Shown here one piece after another: positions 15,112 to 24,081 of a stretch of 64,000 nucleotides of DNA. The notes below the pieces were generated by a model. It saw only the letters and a program-made list of their open reading frames with translations. It searched no databases and was not told where the DNA came from. The position numbers and the translations under genes were made by a program. This DNA comes from Rufibacter immobilis (GTDB lineage: Bacteria > Bacteroidota > Bacteroidia > Cytophagales > Hymenobacteraceae). Each line of letters opens with the position of its first letter. Within the stretch, counting starts at the first letter, position 1. The stretch covers positions 521,650 through 585,649 of the forward strand of contig NZ_RJJE01000001.1 of assembly GCF_003721565.1 (NCBI RefSeq), read 5' to 3'.

Positions 15112-17556
15112 ATGGAGGTATTTCTGCTTTTGCTGCTGGTGTTTTTGGTACTATGGTTCGGGAACCGGCTTTCTGCTGCTGAAAAGGCGCACCGCCAAGA
15201 GCTACAAGGGGTACGGGAAGAACTGGCCCGGCTGCGGGAACAGATGTCCCGTCCATCGGCTGGCCCACCCCAGGACGCGGGAGCCATGGCCTCGCGGGTG
15301 AATACCGCTCCTGCTATTTCGGTGCACACACCAGCCCCTCCCCGGGAAGCAGCACCTGCGCCAGTGGCACCCACGCCCGCTCCCGTTCTGCCGCCCAGAG
15401 AGCGTCCTGCCCCCGTGCCCATTCCTGAACCTGTACCGCAGGCGGCTTTTACTTCTGCGCCAGCGCCACCTGTTCCTCCGGTAGTTGAACGCGCCAACCC
15501 TACCTCTTTCCTCAGGAAACTGGACTGGGAAAAATTCATTGGGGAGAACCTTATCAACAAGCTTGGGATTGCCATTCTGGTGCTGGGCATTGGGTTCTTC
15601 GTGAAATACGCCATTGACCAGGACTGGATCAATGAGGTGGGGCGTGTGGCCATTGGCTTGCTGGCCGGTGGAGCCTTGTTAGGGGTGGCGCATCGGCTCC
15701 GCCGTGAGTACAAGGCCTTCAGCTCGGTATTGGTTGGCGGCGGCATGGCGGTGCTGTATTTCACCATCGCCATTGCGTTCCATGAATACCAGATTTTTAG
15801 TCAGACGGTGGCTTTTCTCCTCATGGTAGCCATCACGGGTTTCACTATTTTCCTGTCCATTGCCTATGACCGCATGGAGTTGGCGGTACTGGCCCTTATT
15901 GGCGGTTTCGGGAGCCCGTTCATGGTGAGCACGGGCGAAGGCAATTACGTGGTGCTGTTTGTGTTTATTCTGCTGCTGAACGTGGGCATTCTGGTGCTGG
16001 CGTACTTTAAGAAGTGGAACCTACTCAACCTTATTGCCTACGTCTTCACCATTATCTTGTACAGCGGTTGGTTTGGCACTAGGGTAGTAGACGTGCCCAA
16101 CGCCCCGCACGTGGGAGCGCTGGTTTTTGCTACTTTGTTTTACCTGGTGTTCTTCCTGCTCAACATTCTTTACAACGTGAAGGAGCGCCAGCGTTTCAGC
16201 GGGTGGGAGATCATGATGCTCATGAGCAACACCTTTCTGTACTACGGCGTGGGCATGTACGTGATGACACAACTGGCCGGGGGAAGCTACCGCGGCTTGT
16301 TCACCATTCTGCTGGGCGTTTTCAACTTCGCTTTTGCGTACGCCTTGTACCGCAGCCAGCGCGTAGACCGCAATTTGGTGTACCTGCTCATTGGGCTGGT
16401 GCTCACGTTCCTCAGTTTATCGGCGCCTATTCAGCTGGAGGGGAATTACATTACCTTGTTCTGGGCCTTGGAAGGTGTGCTGTTGCTGTGGCTTTCTCAG
16501 CGGTCCGGTATTCAGCTGATCCGGTACGCCTCGGTGTTAGTGCTCCTCCTGATGCTGGGCAATTTACTCATAGACTGGATGGACTACGCCATCTCCCGCG
16601 AGGGGCTTCCGCTGCTCCTGAACAAACTGTTTGTGACGGGGCTGGTGGCGGTGGCGGCGCTGGGCGGCACCTGGTACCTGTTGGGCAAGGAACAGCCGGA
16701 ACCAACTATGTTGAACCGCTTCTTTAGGATGTATAGAACCTTGGTAGGCATTGCCCTAGGGCTCATTTTGTATCTGGTATTGCTGCTGGAACTGCAACAC
16801 CAACTGGAACATACCACCTTGAGCGTGGAGGTGCAAATTCTGGCGGTAGGCTTCTACCATTACCTGTATCTGCTGGGGCTACTGTGGTGGAGCAACAAAC
16901 TGGCTGCCCCAATGTACCGCCATGTGGCCATGGCGCTGGCGGTAGTGGCTCTATTCGCCTACCTGACTAACCTCCAACCGGCCACCGCCTACATCCGGAA
17001 CGGGTATCTGTTCCAACGCACCCACACGCTGGGCGCCTTCCTTTTCCACTACCTGCCCTTAGGAAGCTTGTTTGCGCTGGTGGCGGTAGTGGTGAACGGC
17101 ATCCGGAAGGAGTTTGGGGTTAGGAGTCGGTTAGGGAAAATCAGTTTGTGGGTTGCCAGCGTTGCGGGGGTATTCCTGTTCAGCTTTGAACTGGAACATC
17201 TGTGGCTGCTTACCTCCCACCCTAGAGCAGAGGAACTCTACGGCACGGTGCGCCATATCCGGAAAATAGGGTATCCCATTCTCTGGGGGGTGACTTCCTT
17301 TGGGCTGATGCTGCTAGGCATGTCCCACAAACTTAAAACCCTCCGGATTATCTCGCTCAGCCTGTTCTTCCTTACATTGCTCAAGCTCTTCCTCTTTGAT
17401 GTGTGGGATATGTCTGAAGGCGGTAAAATTGCAGCCTTCATCTTCCTGGGCGTGCTGCTGCTGGTGATTTCGTTTATGTACCAAAAGCTCAAAAACCTGA
17501 TTCTGGAGGGAGACGTTCCCCCTCCGCCCCAAACGCCGCTGCCCCATGAAGATTAA
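15112..17556 (+). CDS. DUF2339 domain multi-pass membrane protein
   Basis: Large integral membrane protein of unknown function, 814 residues. It begins with one hydrophobic helix (EVFLLLLLVFLVLWFG), then a short coiled-coil-like segment (about 20-45), then a Pro/Ala-rich linker (about 48-125), and then some twenty hydrophobic segments. The start of the DUF2339 core is DWEKFIGENLINKLGIAILV, followed by a GIGFFVKYAIDQDWI pattern. The next gene overlaps it by 11 bases and encodes a DUF3999-like protein. That pairing is also known in Proteobacteria and suggests an envelope complex; no biochemical role is known to me. Confidence 0.88.
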   Translation: MEVFLLLLLVFLVLWFGNRLSAAEKAHRQELQGVREELARLREQMSRPSAGPPQDAGAMASRVNTAPAISVHTPAPPREAAPAPVAPTPAPVLPPRERPAPVPIPEPVPQAAFTSAPAPPVPPVVERANPTSFLRKLDWEKFIGENLINKLGIAILVLGIGFFVKYAIDQDWINEVGRVAIGLLAGGALLGVAHRLRREYKAFSSVLVGGGMAVLYFTIAIAFHEYQIFSQTVAFLLMVAITGFTIFLSIAYDRMELAVLALIGGFGSPFMVSTGEGNYVVLFVFILLLNVGILVLAYFKKWNLLNLIAYVFTIILYSGWFGTRVVDVPNAPHVGALVFATLFYLVFFLLNILYNVKERQRFSGWEIMMLMSNTFLYYGVGMYVMTQLAGGSYRGLFTILLGVFNFAFAYALYRSQRVDRNLVYLLIGLVLTFLSLSAPIQLEGNYITLFWALEGVLLLWLSQRSGIQLIRYASVLVLLLMLGNLLIDWMDYAISREGLPLLLNKLFVTGLVAVAALGGTWYLLGKEQPEPTMLNRFFRMYRTLVGIALGLILYLVLLLELQHQLEHTTLSVEVQILAVGFYHYLYLLGLLWWSNKLAAPMYRHVAMALAVVALFAYLTNLQPATAYIRNGYLFQRTHTLGAFLFHYLPLGSLFALVAVVVNGIRKEFGVRSRLGKISLWVASVAGVFLFSFELEHLWLLTSHPRAEELYGTVRHIRKIGYPILWGVTSFGLMLLGMSHKLKTLRIISLSLFFLTLLKLFLFDVWDMSEGGKIAAFIFLGVLLLVISFMYQKLKNLILEGDVPPPPQTPLPHED

Positions 17557-18778
17557 GTTACTGTTCCTTCTTACAGGATTTCTTTTCTACTGCCTTTCTG
17601 TTACAGCGCAGGACTTTGCGTGGCAGGCTCCATTGGCCCCGGTGACGCAGGAAGGGTATTACCAGGTGCTGCTTCCACCGCAGGTGGTGGGCCGGGCGCA
17701 ACCGCACCAGGAAGATCTCCGGCTCATAAACCAGAAAGGACAGCCGGTTCCCTACCTGTTGCGCTCAGAGGCACCCGTGCAGTACCGCACCCTGTTCAAG
17801 CCGTACCAGATTCTGCGCTATACCCGTACTCCCGGTGGCCTCTCTGAACTACTGGTGCACAACCCTCAGAAGCGCACCATGAACAACATCAGCCTGCTCA
17901 TTGGCAATGCCGAGGTGCGCAAACAAGTTTCCCTGAGCGGCAGCGATGACCAGCAGAATTGGTACGCTCTCAAGGAACAAGATTTGCTCTACGCTATCCG
18001 GAATACCCAGAAAACCGCCGAGGTGAAACTGCTGGACTTCCCGCTAAGCAACTACCGGTACCTCCGTCTGCAGCTCAATGATTCTTCCAGCGCGCCTCTC
18101 AACATTTTGCAGGCCGGTTATTATGACACGTACTCCCAAGCCGGCAAATACACCCGCATCCCGGTGCAAGCCTTCTCCAGAACAGACAGTGCTAAGACCA
18201 CATTCCTGCGCCTTCGGTTTGGGCAGCCGGTGTACCCTGAGCAACTGGTCTTTTTTATCTCGGCTCCGCAACTGTACCACCGGCCGGGCAAAGTGGTATT
18301 GGGCAAGCGGAAAGTCTACGAGCGCCGAAGAAGGAAACGCCGGGCGCATTTAGAGGAAATCTCCGTGCCGCTGCTGCTTCACTCCAACGCTCCGGCCGTG
18401 CTGGACCTGCCCCGTTACCAAGTAGAAGAACTGGAAGTGCAGATAGAGAACCGTGACAATCAACCTTTAACCATTGATTCTGTGCGGGTGCTGCAACTCA
18501 ACCGGTACTTAATAGCGGCGCTGGAGCCCAACCAGACCTACACCCTGCGCTTCGGCGATGAGAAATTGGCCGCTCCGGAGTATGACCTGCAATTCTTCCA
18601 GGACAGCATTCCGCAGCATCTCCCGCTGGTGCAGGTAAAAGTCCTGCAAGCCCTTAAAACTGAGAAGAAACCCCAAAGGCGCAGCTCCACCCTCCTTATT
18701 TGGGCCGCCATTGCGGCACTGGCTCTAGGGTTGGGCTACATGACCTTACGGCTGCTACGGGATATGGAGAAAAAGTAA
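17546..18778 (+). CDS. DUF3999-like membrane-anchored exported protein
   Basis: The 410-residue protein has a signal peptide (MKIKLLFLLTGFLFYCLSVT, cleavage near AQ at 21-22), a long beta-rich extracytoplasmic part with a jelly-roll-like middle (LSGSDDQQNWYALKEQD, as in F5/8-type domains), and one C-terminal helix (LLIWAAIAALALGLGYMTL) ahead of a short basic tail. Order and partner match the DUF2339/DUF3999 pair, in which this protein would present a domain outside the cell and contact the multi-pass partner. The family name is by resemblance. The stop codon touches a perfect palindromic element. Confidence 0.8.
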   Translation: MKIKLLFLLTGFLFYCLSVTAQDFAWQAPLAPVTQEGYYQVLLPPQVVGRAQPHQEDLRLINQKGQPVPYLLRSEAPVQYRTLFKPYQILRYTRTPGGLSELLVHNPQKRTMNNISLLIGNAEVRKQVSLSGSDDQQNWYALKEQDLLYAIRNTQKTAEVKLLDFPLSNYRYLRLQLNDSSSAPLNILQAGYYDTYSQAGKYTRIPVQAFSRTDSAKTTFLRLRFGQPVYPEQLVFFISAPQLYHRPGKVVLGKRKVYERRRRKRRAHLEEISVPLLLHSNAPAVLDLPRYQVEELEVQIENRDNQPLTIDSVRVLQLNRYLIAALEPNQTYTLRFGDEKLAAPEYDLQFFQDSIPQHLPLVQVKVLQALKTEKKPQRRSSTLLIWAAIAALALGLGYMTLRLLRDMEKK

Positions 18779-18824
18779 GTGCGTTTAGGGGCTCTTTTTG
18801 GAAAAAGAGCCCCTAAACGCACTT
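18777..18824. repeat. Palindromic intergenic element, copy 8 (two-armed, perfect)
   Basis: Perfect 23-bp arms at 18777-18799 and 18802-18824 with a 2-base turn, core GCGTTTAGGGGCTCTTTTT. The outer bases AAGT/ACTT extend the pairing beyond the family core. It lies in the convergent junction of the DUF3999-like and M48 genes and overlaps the stop codon TAA. Confidence 0.95.
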
Positions 18825-18867
18825 AGATATTGACAGAACTGCCCGCAGCTGTTTGGCAAATTTCTTC

Positions 18868-21003
18868 TTATGCCTCTGCCTCCGTGAGCAGTACTTCCTT
18901 CTGTGACTGGAGCAATGTTACTTGCAGGTCCAGCATCTGTTTCTTCAATTGGAAGCACCGTTCCCAGACAGTCTGCACGAAGAGGTGCAAGGCTTCTGTC
19001 AATTCACCAACAGAGGTATTGTCAAACCCATATTCTGTCAGGTACACCCGCCTTTGATGGGCTATTTTCTCCAGCTTGGATTTCTCCCCGGCGGTTAAAC
19101 AACTGGTATAGGTTTCTTCCTGCAACAGCTGCTGCAGGCGCAGCCTGATGGGTTCTTCACGGGTTTCCAGCTCCTTCATGACGGTTTGTGCCCCTTCCAA
19201 CGTCATGTCATTGTTGAAGATGAAGTTGAGCGTGTCAAAAATCTGGTGGTAAAGGCTCGTGGCTGCTTCAGCGGCGGCGGTGGCGTCAAACAGCGCTTGA
19301 TACGCCTGCACCAGCGCGTATTCTGCCCCTTGCTCCCGCGCTTTCTGGTAAAACAGCTTAAAATACTCCTTATCATGGAATGCCAGCTGTTCCTGCGCTT
19401 CCTGTAGCTCCTTTTCCAGTTGCTGCTGCACGGTGGCCGCTTCTTTTACGCTGTATTTCTCACCGTCAAAGTCAAAAGACTTGATGTCATGGGCGCCCTG
19501 CACAATCTGTTGCACCGTTTGAAGGTCATCCTCCATGCGGCTTACTTTCTCGGGCAGCTTACAGTTCACATCAGCGAACAGTTCTTCAAAAGGGCGGGAG
19601 GGCAGAAGAGCAGCCTCAGAAGAAGCTTCCTGCAGATCAAAGGCCGTGATCACTCTATTGTCATAGTAGCCCTTGTAGGCTTTATCAAAACTTCGGCCCG
19701 AAATCTCTGCGGTGAGTTTCTCAGAGAACTGGGCAAGCGTAAGGTCCTGCGGAGCTTCGGCAAACTCGGCATTCTCATATACTTTTTGGGTCATGTGCTG
19801 CTGTACTTGCTCTCCATTCCTGAACAGAACCCAAGCCGAATCATGCACCAGTACGGTAGGAATGTTGAGCGACAATAGGTGCGCTTCGCGGTCATCGGTG
19901 CTGGGATGGGAAGCCCATTGGTCTTTGATCACCAGACGGCTTTGGTTAAACATGGCAAATGTCTCGGCGTTCACTTGCAGCAATCCATGCGCCATGGGAA
20001 TATTGAAGTCGCTGGAGAAGCGGTGCATGAGTTCCCGGTGCTGCGGGTACATGTTATCGGCTTTCAGGTTCTCACTGAACCAGGCATTGTAGTGGTTGAA
20101 CAGGCGGGAGTAGCAGAGACCGGCGGCCTCTATGCGCCGGAGGCTGGTGACCAAGGGCACAGAACCGGTGACGTACGCCGACACCGAATCTGCGTGGAAT
20201 TCCATCTGCCGGGAGAGGCTCATGTACGGTTTGTTCACCACCACGTACGCTTTCTTCAGAACCCACTGAATGGCCTGCACAATTCTGGCGGTAAGTCCCG
20301 CGAAAAGCGCGAAATAACCACTAATGTTGGCCCATTTCTCCAGCGCCTTTCCGTAGCCCTGGTTGTCATACAGCATGTTATGGATGGCCTGGTTCACGTG
20401 GTACACGTATGACCCCAGCTTCATGCTGCGCTGCGAGAAATGCCCGAACTCATGCGCCAGAATGGCCTTGAACTCTGTCACGTTCACACAATTCACCAAC
20501 CCCAGGCCAATGACCAAGTTCTTCTTCACGGGCAACAGCATGCTCCAGAAACTGGAGTCATAGAACACAGAGGCATTCACGTCTGGCGACAGGTATATCC
20601 TCTTCGGGAACGGGGTCTGGGTTTCCTGGGTAATTTTCCGGATGAAGGCGAACAGCTCGGGCTGGTCTGCCTCCTGCACCTCTATCATCCCGGAGCGGTC
20701 GGTTTTGCTGCGCTTGAAGATAAACTTGAGCAGGAAGTAGATCACCATCACCCCTAACCCGGCTAACCCCAGCCCCAGCATGAACGTGATAAAAGACGGT
20801 TTCAAAGTGACCAGTGCGTAGCCCCCAAAGCCGCACAGCACCGCCAGTGCCATGGCCGCCGCCATAAGCGCCACATATACCACCATAAAAAAGGCAATGG
20901 CGCCGGCAACTTTCACCACTTCGCGTTTGAAGGCCGGCGAAGGGGCAATCACGCGTTCATCTACTCCCTGCGGCATGGGCGGGTACGGAAAAGTATCTTG
21001 CAT
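18868..21003 (-). CDS. M48 family zinc metallopeptidase, membrane-bound
   Basis: The 711-residue protein has two or three N-terminal helices (about 30-97), then an M48 peptidase domain with ILAHEFGHFSQRSMKLG (zinc ligands H184 and H188, catalytic E185) and a third-ligand region downstream (SRQMEFHADSVSAYVTGS). The C-terminal half (about 430-711) is helical, charged and rich in Glu/Gln, probably coiled coil. HtpX-like proteases of this fold act in membrane protein quality control. The long C-terminal extension is typical of the larger Bacteroidota members. Convergent with the DUF3999-like gene. Confidence 0.88.
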   Translation of the reverse strand: MQDTFPYPPMPQGVDERVIAPSPAFKREVVKVAGAIAFFMVVYVALMAAAMALAVLCGFGGYALVTLKPSFITFMLGLGLAGLGVMVIYFLLKFIFKRSKTDRSGMIEVQEADQPELFAFIRKITQETQTPFPKRIYLSPDVNASVFYDSSFWSMLLPVKKNLVIGLGLVNCVNVTEFKAILAHEFGHFSQRSMKLGSYVYHVNQAIHNMLYDNQGYGKALEKWANISGYFALFAGLTARIVQAIQWVLKKAYVVVNKPYMSLSRQMEFHADSVSAYVTGSVPLVTSLRRIEAAGLCYSRLFNHYNAWFSENLKADNMYPQHRELMHRFSSDFNIPMAHGLLQVNAETFAMFNQSRLVIKDQWASHPSTDDREAHLLSLNIPTVLVHDSAWVLFRNGEQVQQHMTQKVYENAEFAEAPQDLTLAQFSEKLTAEISGRSFDKAYKGYYDNRVITAFDLQEASSEAALLPSRPFEELFADVNCKLPEKVSRMEDDLQTVQQIVQGAHDIKSFDFDGEKYSVKEAATVQQQLEKELQEAQEQLAFHDKEYFKLFYQKAREQGAEYALVQAYQALFDATAAAEAATSLYHQIFDTLNFIFNNDMTLEGAQTVMKELETREEPIRLRLQQLLQEETYTSCLTAGEKSKLEKIAHQRRVYLTEYGFDNTSVGELTEALHLFVQTVWERCFQLKKQMLDLQVTLLQSQKEVLLTEAEA

Positions 21004-21086
21004 TATCGTAGCTTTTACTTAGGTAAGATAAGAAGAACCAATGATTTTGAAAAAGGGATTTATCATTTTTCCCACAAGTCTTAGCT

Positions 21087-21128
21087 CCCGTTTAGGGGCT
21101 CTTTTTCTAAAAAGAGCCCCTAAACAGG
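21087..21128. repeat. Palindromic intergenic element, copy 9 (two-armed)
   Basis: CCCGTTTAGGGGCTCTTTTT, turn CT, then AAAAAGAGCCCCTAAACAGG; a single arm mismatch. It lies in the divergent gap between the M48 and amidase genes. Confidence 0.9.
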
Positions 21129-21198
21129 AATCACTTGGCAGAAAGGTGGCACAGATATAGGAGAAGCCTTATATTGGCCCGCTCATCCAAACCCGTTT

Positions 21199-22740
21199 AT
21201 GAAATCTGTAGTACCCCTCCTCCTGCTCTGCCTGACCGGGCATCTCTCCTCGGCCCAAAAGGTACAACCCAAAAAAACCGCTCCAGCCCCGGTAGTCACG
21301 GCTACCTCCTCCAAGTTAGATTCCATCAAAGTGGAATACGTCCGCACAGAACCTAACGCAGAACTGTGGCTCCAGCCCGGCGACCGGCTCCACCTGCGCG
21401 TGAAGTCTGTTCCCGGCCTAAAAGTGAGCCTCTGGAACAAGCTGCCGTTGCAGGAACTTCCGGCTGCCCAGAACAAGGGCGTGGCCGGCCTGTACGTGGG
21501 CACCTACATCCTTCAGCCTACAGACACCATGACCAACCGGCCCGTGCCGGTACTGTTGGAGGACTCCGCTGGCACCAAGACCACCGTGTACACAGCTACC
21601 ACTGTCACGGTTCTTAATCCGGCGCAGCCTATCTACGGCCTAACCCAAGGCAAAATGCCCTACATGAACTATGGCCTGGGCGAAGACCGCTTGGGAGGCG
21701 CTAAAATAGGTTTCGTGGATTCTCTGGTACGGGTGCAGATCAACGGCAAAGTAGGCAAAGACTACCGCATTAAACTCTCCAATCACCTCAATGCCTACAT
21801 TCCGGAGCAGCAGGTCAGGAGGGAAGGCCCTACCACCTTTACCGGCGAAAGTCTCACCAGTTCCTGGAGCGCCACCGGCGAAGGCCCCAAAGGGAAATAT
21901 GATGTGGTGCGGGTAGCCGTGGGGCAGCGCCTGCCCTACACCTCGTACATGGACGTGAACCCCACCCGCATTGTGGTAGATGTGTATGGTGCCGTGTCCA
22001 ATACCAACTGGATGACCCTGCACCGCACCCTGCGCGAAGTGAAGAATGTGCAGTACCAGCAGATAGCCTCAGACGTGTACCGCATCCTCATTGACCTGAA
22101 ACATCCGCAGCCCTGGGGCTACAGCGTGGGCTACCAGGGTACATCTCTGGTGATACGGGTAAAACGCCAGCCCGAGAAGCTGAAACTGAAGCACCTCACC
22201 ATTGCCGTTGATGCGGGCCACGGCGGCACCAACGTGGGCACCAAAGGCAAGACTGGCATCCCGGAGAAAGAAATCACCTTAAAGATTGCGCAGCAGCTCA
22301 AAAAGGAACTGGAAAAGACCAAAGCCACCGTGGTCATGACCCGTGAGACCGATGTGACTGTTGACAATCTGGAGCGCGTCCGCATCCTGCGAGAAGCCCA
22401 GCCAGACCTGTTGGTGAGCGTACACGTAAACTCCGCTGGCCGTCCTGAGGTGCAGGGCACCAGCACTTATTACCGCCACGTGGCGTTTAGGCCGCTGTCA
22501 CAGGCGCTGTATGAGGAAGTGCTCAAACTGGGACTCAAAGAGTTTGGGAACATTGGCGGCTTCAATTTCGCCCTGAACGCCCCTACGGAGTTTCCTAACG
22601 CCCTGGTGGAGACGGCCTTTTCCTCTAACCCAGAGGACGAGCAGCGCCTCATCAACCCGCATTTCCAGCAGGACATGGCCAAACAGATCAGAAAAGGGGT
22701 GCAGCGGTTCCTGAAGGAAACCAGAAAGCGGAAAGAATAG
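21199..22740 (+). CDS. N-acetylmuramoyl-L-alanine amidase (Amidase_3)
   Basis: Periplasmic zinc hydrolase that cleaves the amide between MurNAc and L-Ala in peptidoglycan, used in cell separation and recycling. The 513-residue protein has a signal peptide (MKSVVPLLLLCLTGHLSSAQ), a long N-terminal part with an AMIN-like segment near 230-315, and the Amidase_3 domain from about 333. Zinc and catalytic residues are in AVDAGHGGTNVG, IPEKEITLKIA, LVSVHVNSAG and NALVETAFSSNPED. About 330 residues precede the catalytic domain, longer than in AmiC. Confidence 0.92.
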   Translation: MKSVVPLLLLCLTGHLSSAQKVQPKKTAPAPVVTATSSKLDSIKVEYVRTEPNAELWLQPGDRLHLRVKSVPGLKVSLWNKLPLQELPAAQNKGVAGLYVGTYILQPTDTMTNRPVPVLLEDSAGTKTTVYTATTVTVLNPAQPIYGLTQGKMPYMNYGLGEDRLGGAKIGFVDSLVRVQINGKVGKDYRIKLSNHLNAYIPEQQVRREGPTTFTGESLTSSWSATGEGPKGKYDVVRVAVGQRLPYTSYMDVNPTRIVVDVYGAVSNTNWMTLHRTLREVKNVQYQQIASDVYRILIDLKHPQPWGYSVGYQGTSLVIRVKRQPEKLKLKHLTIAVDAGHGGTNVGTKGKTGIPEKEITLKIAQQLKKELEKTKATVVMTRETDVTVDNLERVRILREAQPDLLVSVHVNSAGRPEVQGTSTYYRHVAFRPLSQALYEEVLKLGLKEFGNIGGFNFALNAPTEFPNALVETAFSSNPEDEQRLINPHFQQDMAKQIRKGVQRFLKETRKRKE

Positions 22741-22826
22741 AAATATATTGGGCTAAAAATGCTGTCTTTGTGTGGAAATAGTTCTACATTAATGGCACAA
22801 CTAACTAACCCTCAACGTAACAGCTC

Positions 22827-23324
22827 ATGGAAAACCATTCCGCCACAGATTCTTTCTTTTCAGACCTCTATGAATCTTCCCACCAAGTGGTCTATGCCGG
22901 TTTCTGGCTCAGAGTAGCGGCCTATATCATTGATGCCATCGTGCTCATGATCCCTAATCTGGTGCTCCAGTTCATCTTCATTGGCAGCACCGTTTACAAC
23001 CAAGAGGCCATTGCCGAAAACCCGTTTATCTTCTTCGCCAATATGGGCACGTATTTCTTCGCTTCCATGCTGCTTAACTTTCTGTACAAGGCTGGTATGG
23101 AAAGCTCTTCCTGGCAGGCAACGTTGGGCAAACGTGCCCTGGACTTGAAAGTAACCGATGAGCAGGGGCAGCGGCTCTCTTTCCTGCGGGCGTTAGGCCG
23201 TGCCTTTGCCTCCATCCTCTCTTCCCTGATCATGGGAATTGGGTATCTGATGGTAGCCTTCACGTCGCGGAAGCAGGCCCTGCATGATAAAATTGCCGGT
23301 ACGCTGGTGACCAGAACCCGGTAA
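22827..23324 (+). CDS. RDD family membrane protein
   Basis: The 165-residue protein has three to four hydrophobic segments. The defining Arg is in YAGFWLRVAAYIIDAIVLMI, with the first Asp of the RDD pattern at IDA, and TLGKRALDLKVTDEQGQRLSF carries the later Asp. The function of the family is unclear; some members are linked to ion or substrate transport. The next gene, mscL, is codirectional after a terminator-like hairpin. Confidence 0.88.
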   Translation: MENHSATDSFFSDLYESSHQVVYAGFWLRVAAYIIDAIVLMIPNLVLQFIFIGSTVYNQEAIAENPFIFFANMGTYFFASMLLNFLYKAGMESSSWQATLGKRALDLKVTDEQGQRLSFLRALGRAFASILSSLIMGIGYLMVAFTSRKQALHDKIAGTLVTRTR

Positions 23325-23359
23325 GGTGCCGCAACGTTTACCAGTTGCCCATTTTCTTT

Positions 23360-23391
23360 AAAGCTCCTGGGCCACTGGCTCAGGAGTTTTT
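23360..23391 (+). terminator. Terminator after the RDD gene
   Basis: AAAGCTCCTGGGCC (23360-23373) pairs with GGCTCAGGAGTTTTT (23377-23391) with two G-U pairs and a 3-base loop. The T run is inside the right arm. It lies about 25 bases before mscL. Confidence 0.7.
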
Positions 23392-23415
23392 CATTGTACA
23401 CCAACCAGAAACAAG

Positions 23416-23841
23416 ATGTCTATTCTAAAGGAATTCAAGGAGTTTGCCATGCGGGGCAATGTCATAGATTTGGCGGTGGGGGTAGTAATTGGCGCTTCCT
23501 TCGGGAAAATTGTCACCTCAGCGGTCAATGACCTCATCATGCCGCCGTTGGGCATTCTGGTAGGCGGCATGGACTTTAAAGACCTGAAGATAGTGCTGCG
23601 CCGAGACGTGATGGACGCCGAGGGCAAAGTGGCCGATGTCACGCTCAACTACGGCGCTTTTCTCCAGAACGTCCTGGATTTCATCATCATCGCCTTCGCC
23701 ATCTTCCTGCTGGTGAAGCTCATGAACAGACTGAAGCGCAAGAAAGCCGAAGCCCCTTCCACCCCGCCCGCTCCCACCAAGGAGGAAGTATTGCTCACTG
23801 AGATACGAGATGCCATCCGTTCCCAGAAACCTGGCCTTTAA
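23416..23841 (+). CDS. mscL: Large-conductance mechanosensitive channel
   Basis: Pentameric channel that opens under membrane tension and releases solutes on osmotic downshift. The 141-residue protein has the MscL N-terminus [20 protein letters not shown] with the pore-lining helix [20 protein letters not shown], a periplasmic loop, helix 2 ([18 protein letters not shown]) and the basic cytoplasmic cluster KRKKAE followed by a C-terminal helix. The length is normal. It has only a 90-base gap to the RDD gene. Confidence 0.97.
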   Translation: MSILKEFKEFAMRGNVIDLAVGVVIGASFGKIVTSAVNDLIMPPLGILVGGMDFKDLKIVLRRDVMDAEGKVADVTLNYGAFLQNVLDFIIIAFAIFLLVKLMNRLKRKKAEAPSTPPAPTKEEVLLTEIRDAIRSQKPGL

Positions 23842-23851
23842 GCACAACTTT

Positions 23852-23890
23852 GCGTTTAGGGGCCGTTTTTCAGAAAACAGCCTTAAAACA
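23852..23890. repeat. Palindromic element, copy 10 (right arm merged into a terminator)
   Basis: GCGTTTAGGGGCCGTTTTT followed by CAGAAAACAGCCTTAAAACAG. The right arm has diverged and is at the same time the left arm of the perfect 24-bp hairpin at 23877-23932, so two structures exclude each other. Confidence 0.75.
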
Positions 23891-23932
23891 GAAAAGCCAC
23901 CTTTGCGGGTGGCTTTTCTGTTTTAAGGCTGT
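23877..23932. terminator. Perfect 24-bp hairpin after mscL
   Basis: Arms 23877-23900 (starts ACAGCCTTAAAACAGAAAAG) and 23909-23932 are exact complements around CTTTGCGG. The A-rich and T-rich inner stretches on both sides make it a likely bidirectional terminator for mscL (plus) and rlmN (minus). Confidence 0.8.
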
Positions 23933-23938
23933 TTGGCA

Positions 23939-24051
23939 CTCGCTCGCCTCTGGCGAGTGTGGCTTATGGGCGGCGTCCCGCCGCGTGAGAATTAAAACAT
24001 AATACACGGCCAGAGGCCGAAGGTAGCTCACACTCGCCAGAGGCGAGCGAG
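23939..24051. repeat. Composite inverted repeat holding four small hairpins
   Basis: Outer arms 23939-23961 and 24029-24051 are exact 23-bp complements. Inside lie four short hairpins in a row: CTCGCC-TCT-GGCGAG (23943-23957), GCGGCG-TCC-CGCCGC (23970-23984), CGGCC-AGA-GGCCG (24007-24019) and CTCGCC-AGA-GGCGAG (24033-24047). It fills the mscL/rlmN convergent junction and contains no open frame of note. Confidence 0.85.
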
Positions 24052-24081
24052 ATACATGTCTTAACTTCTCACGTATTAAAC

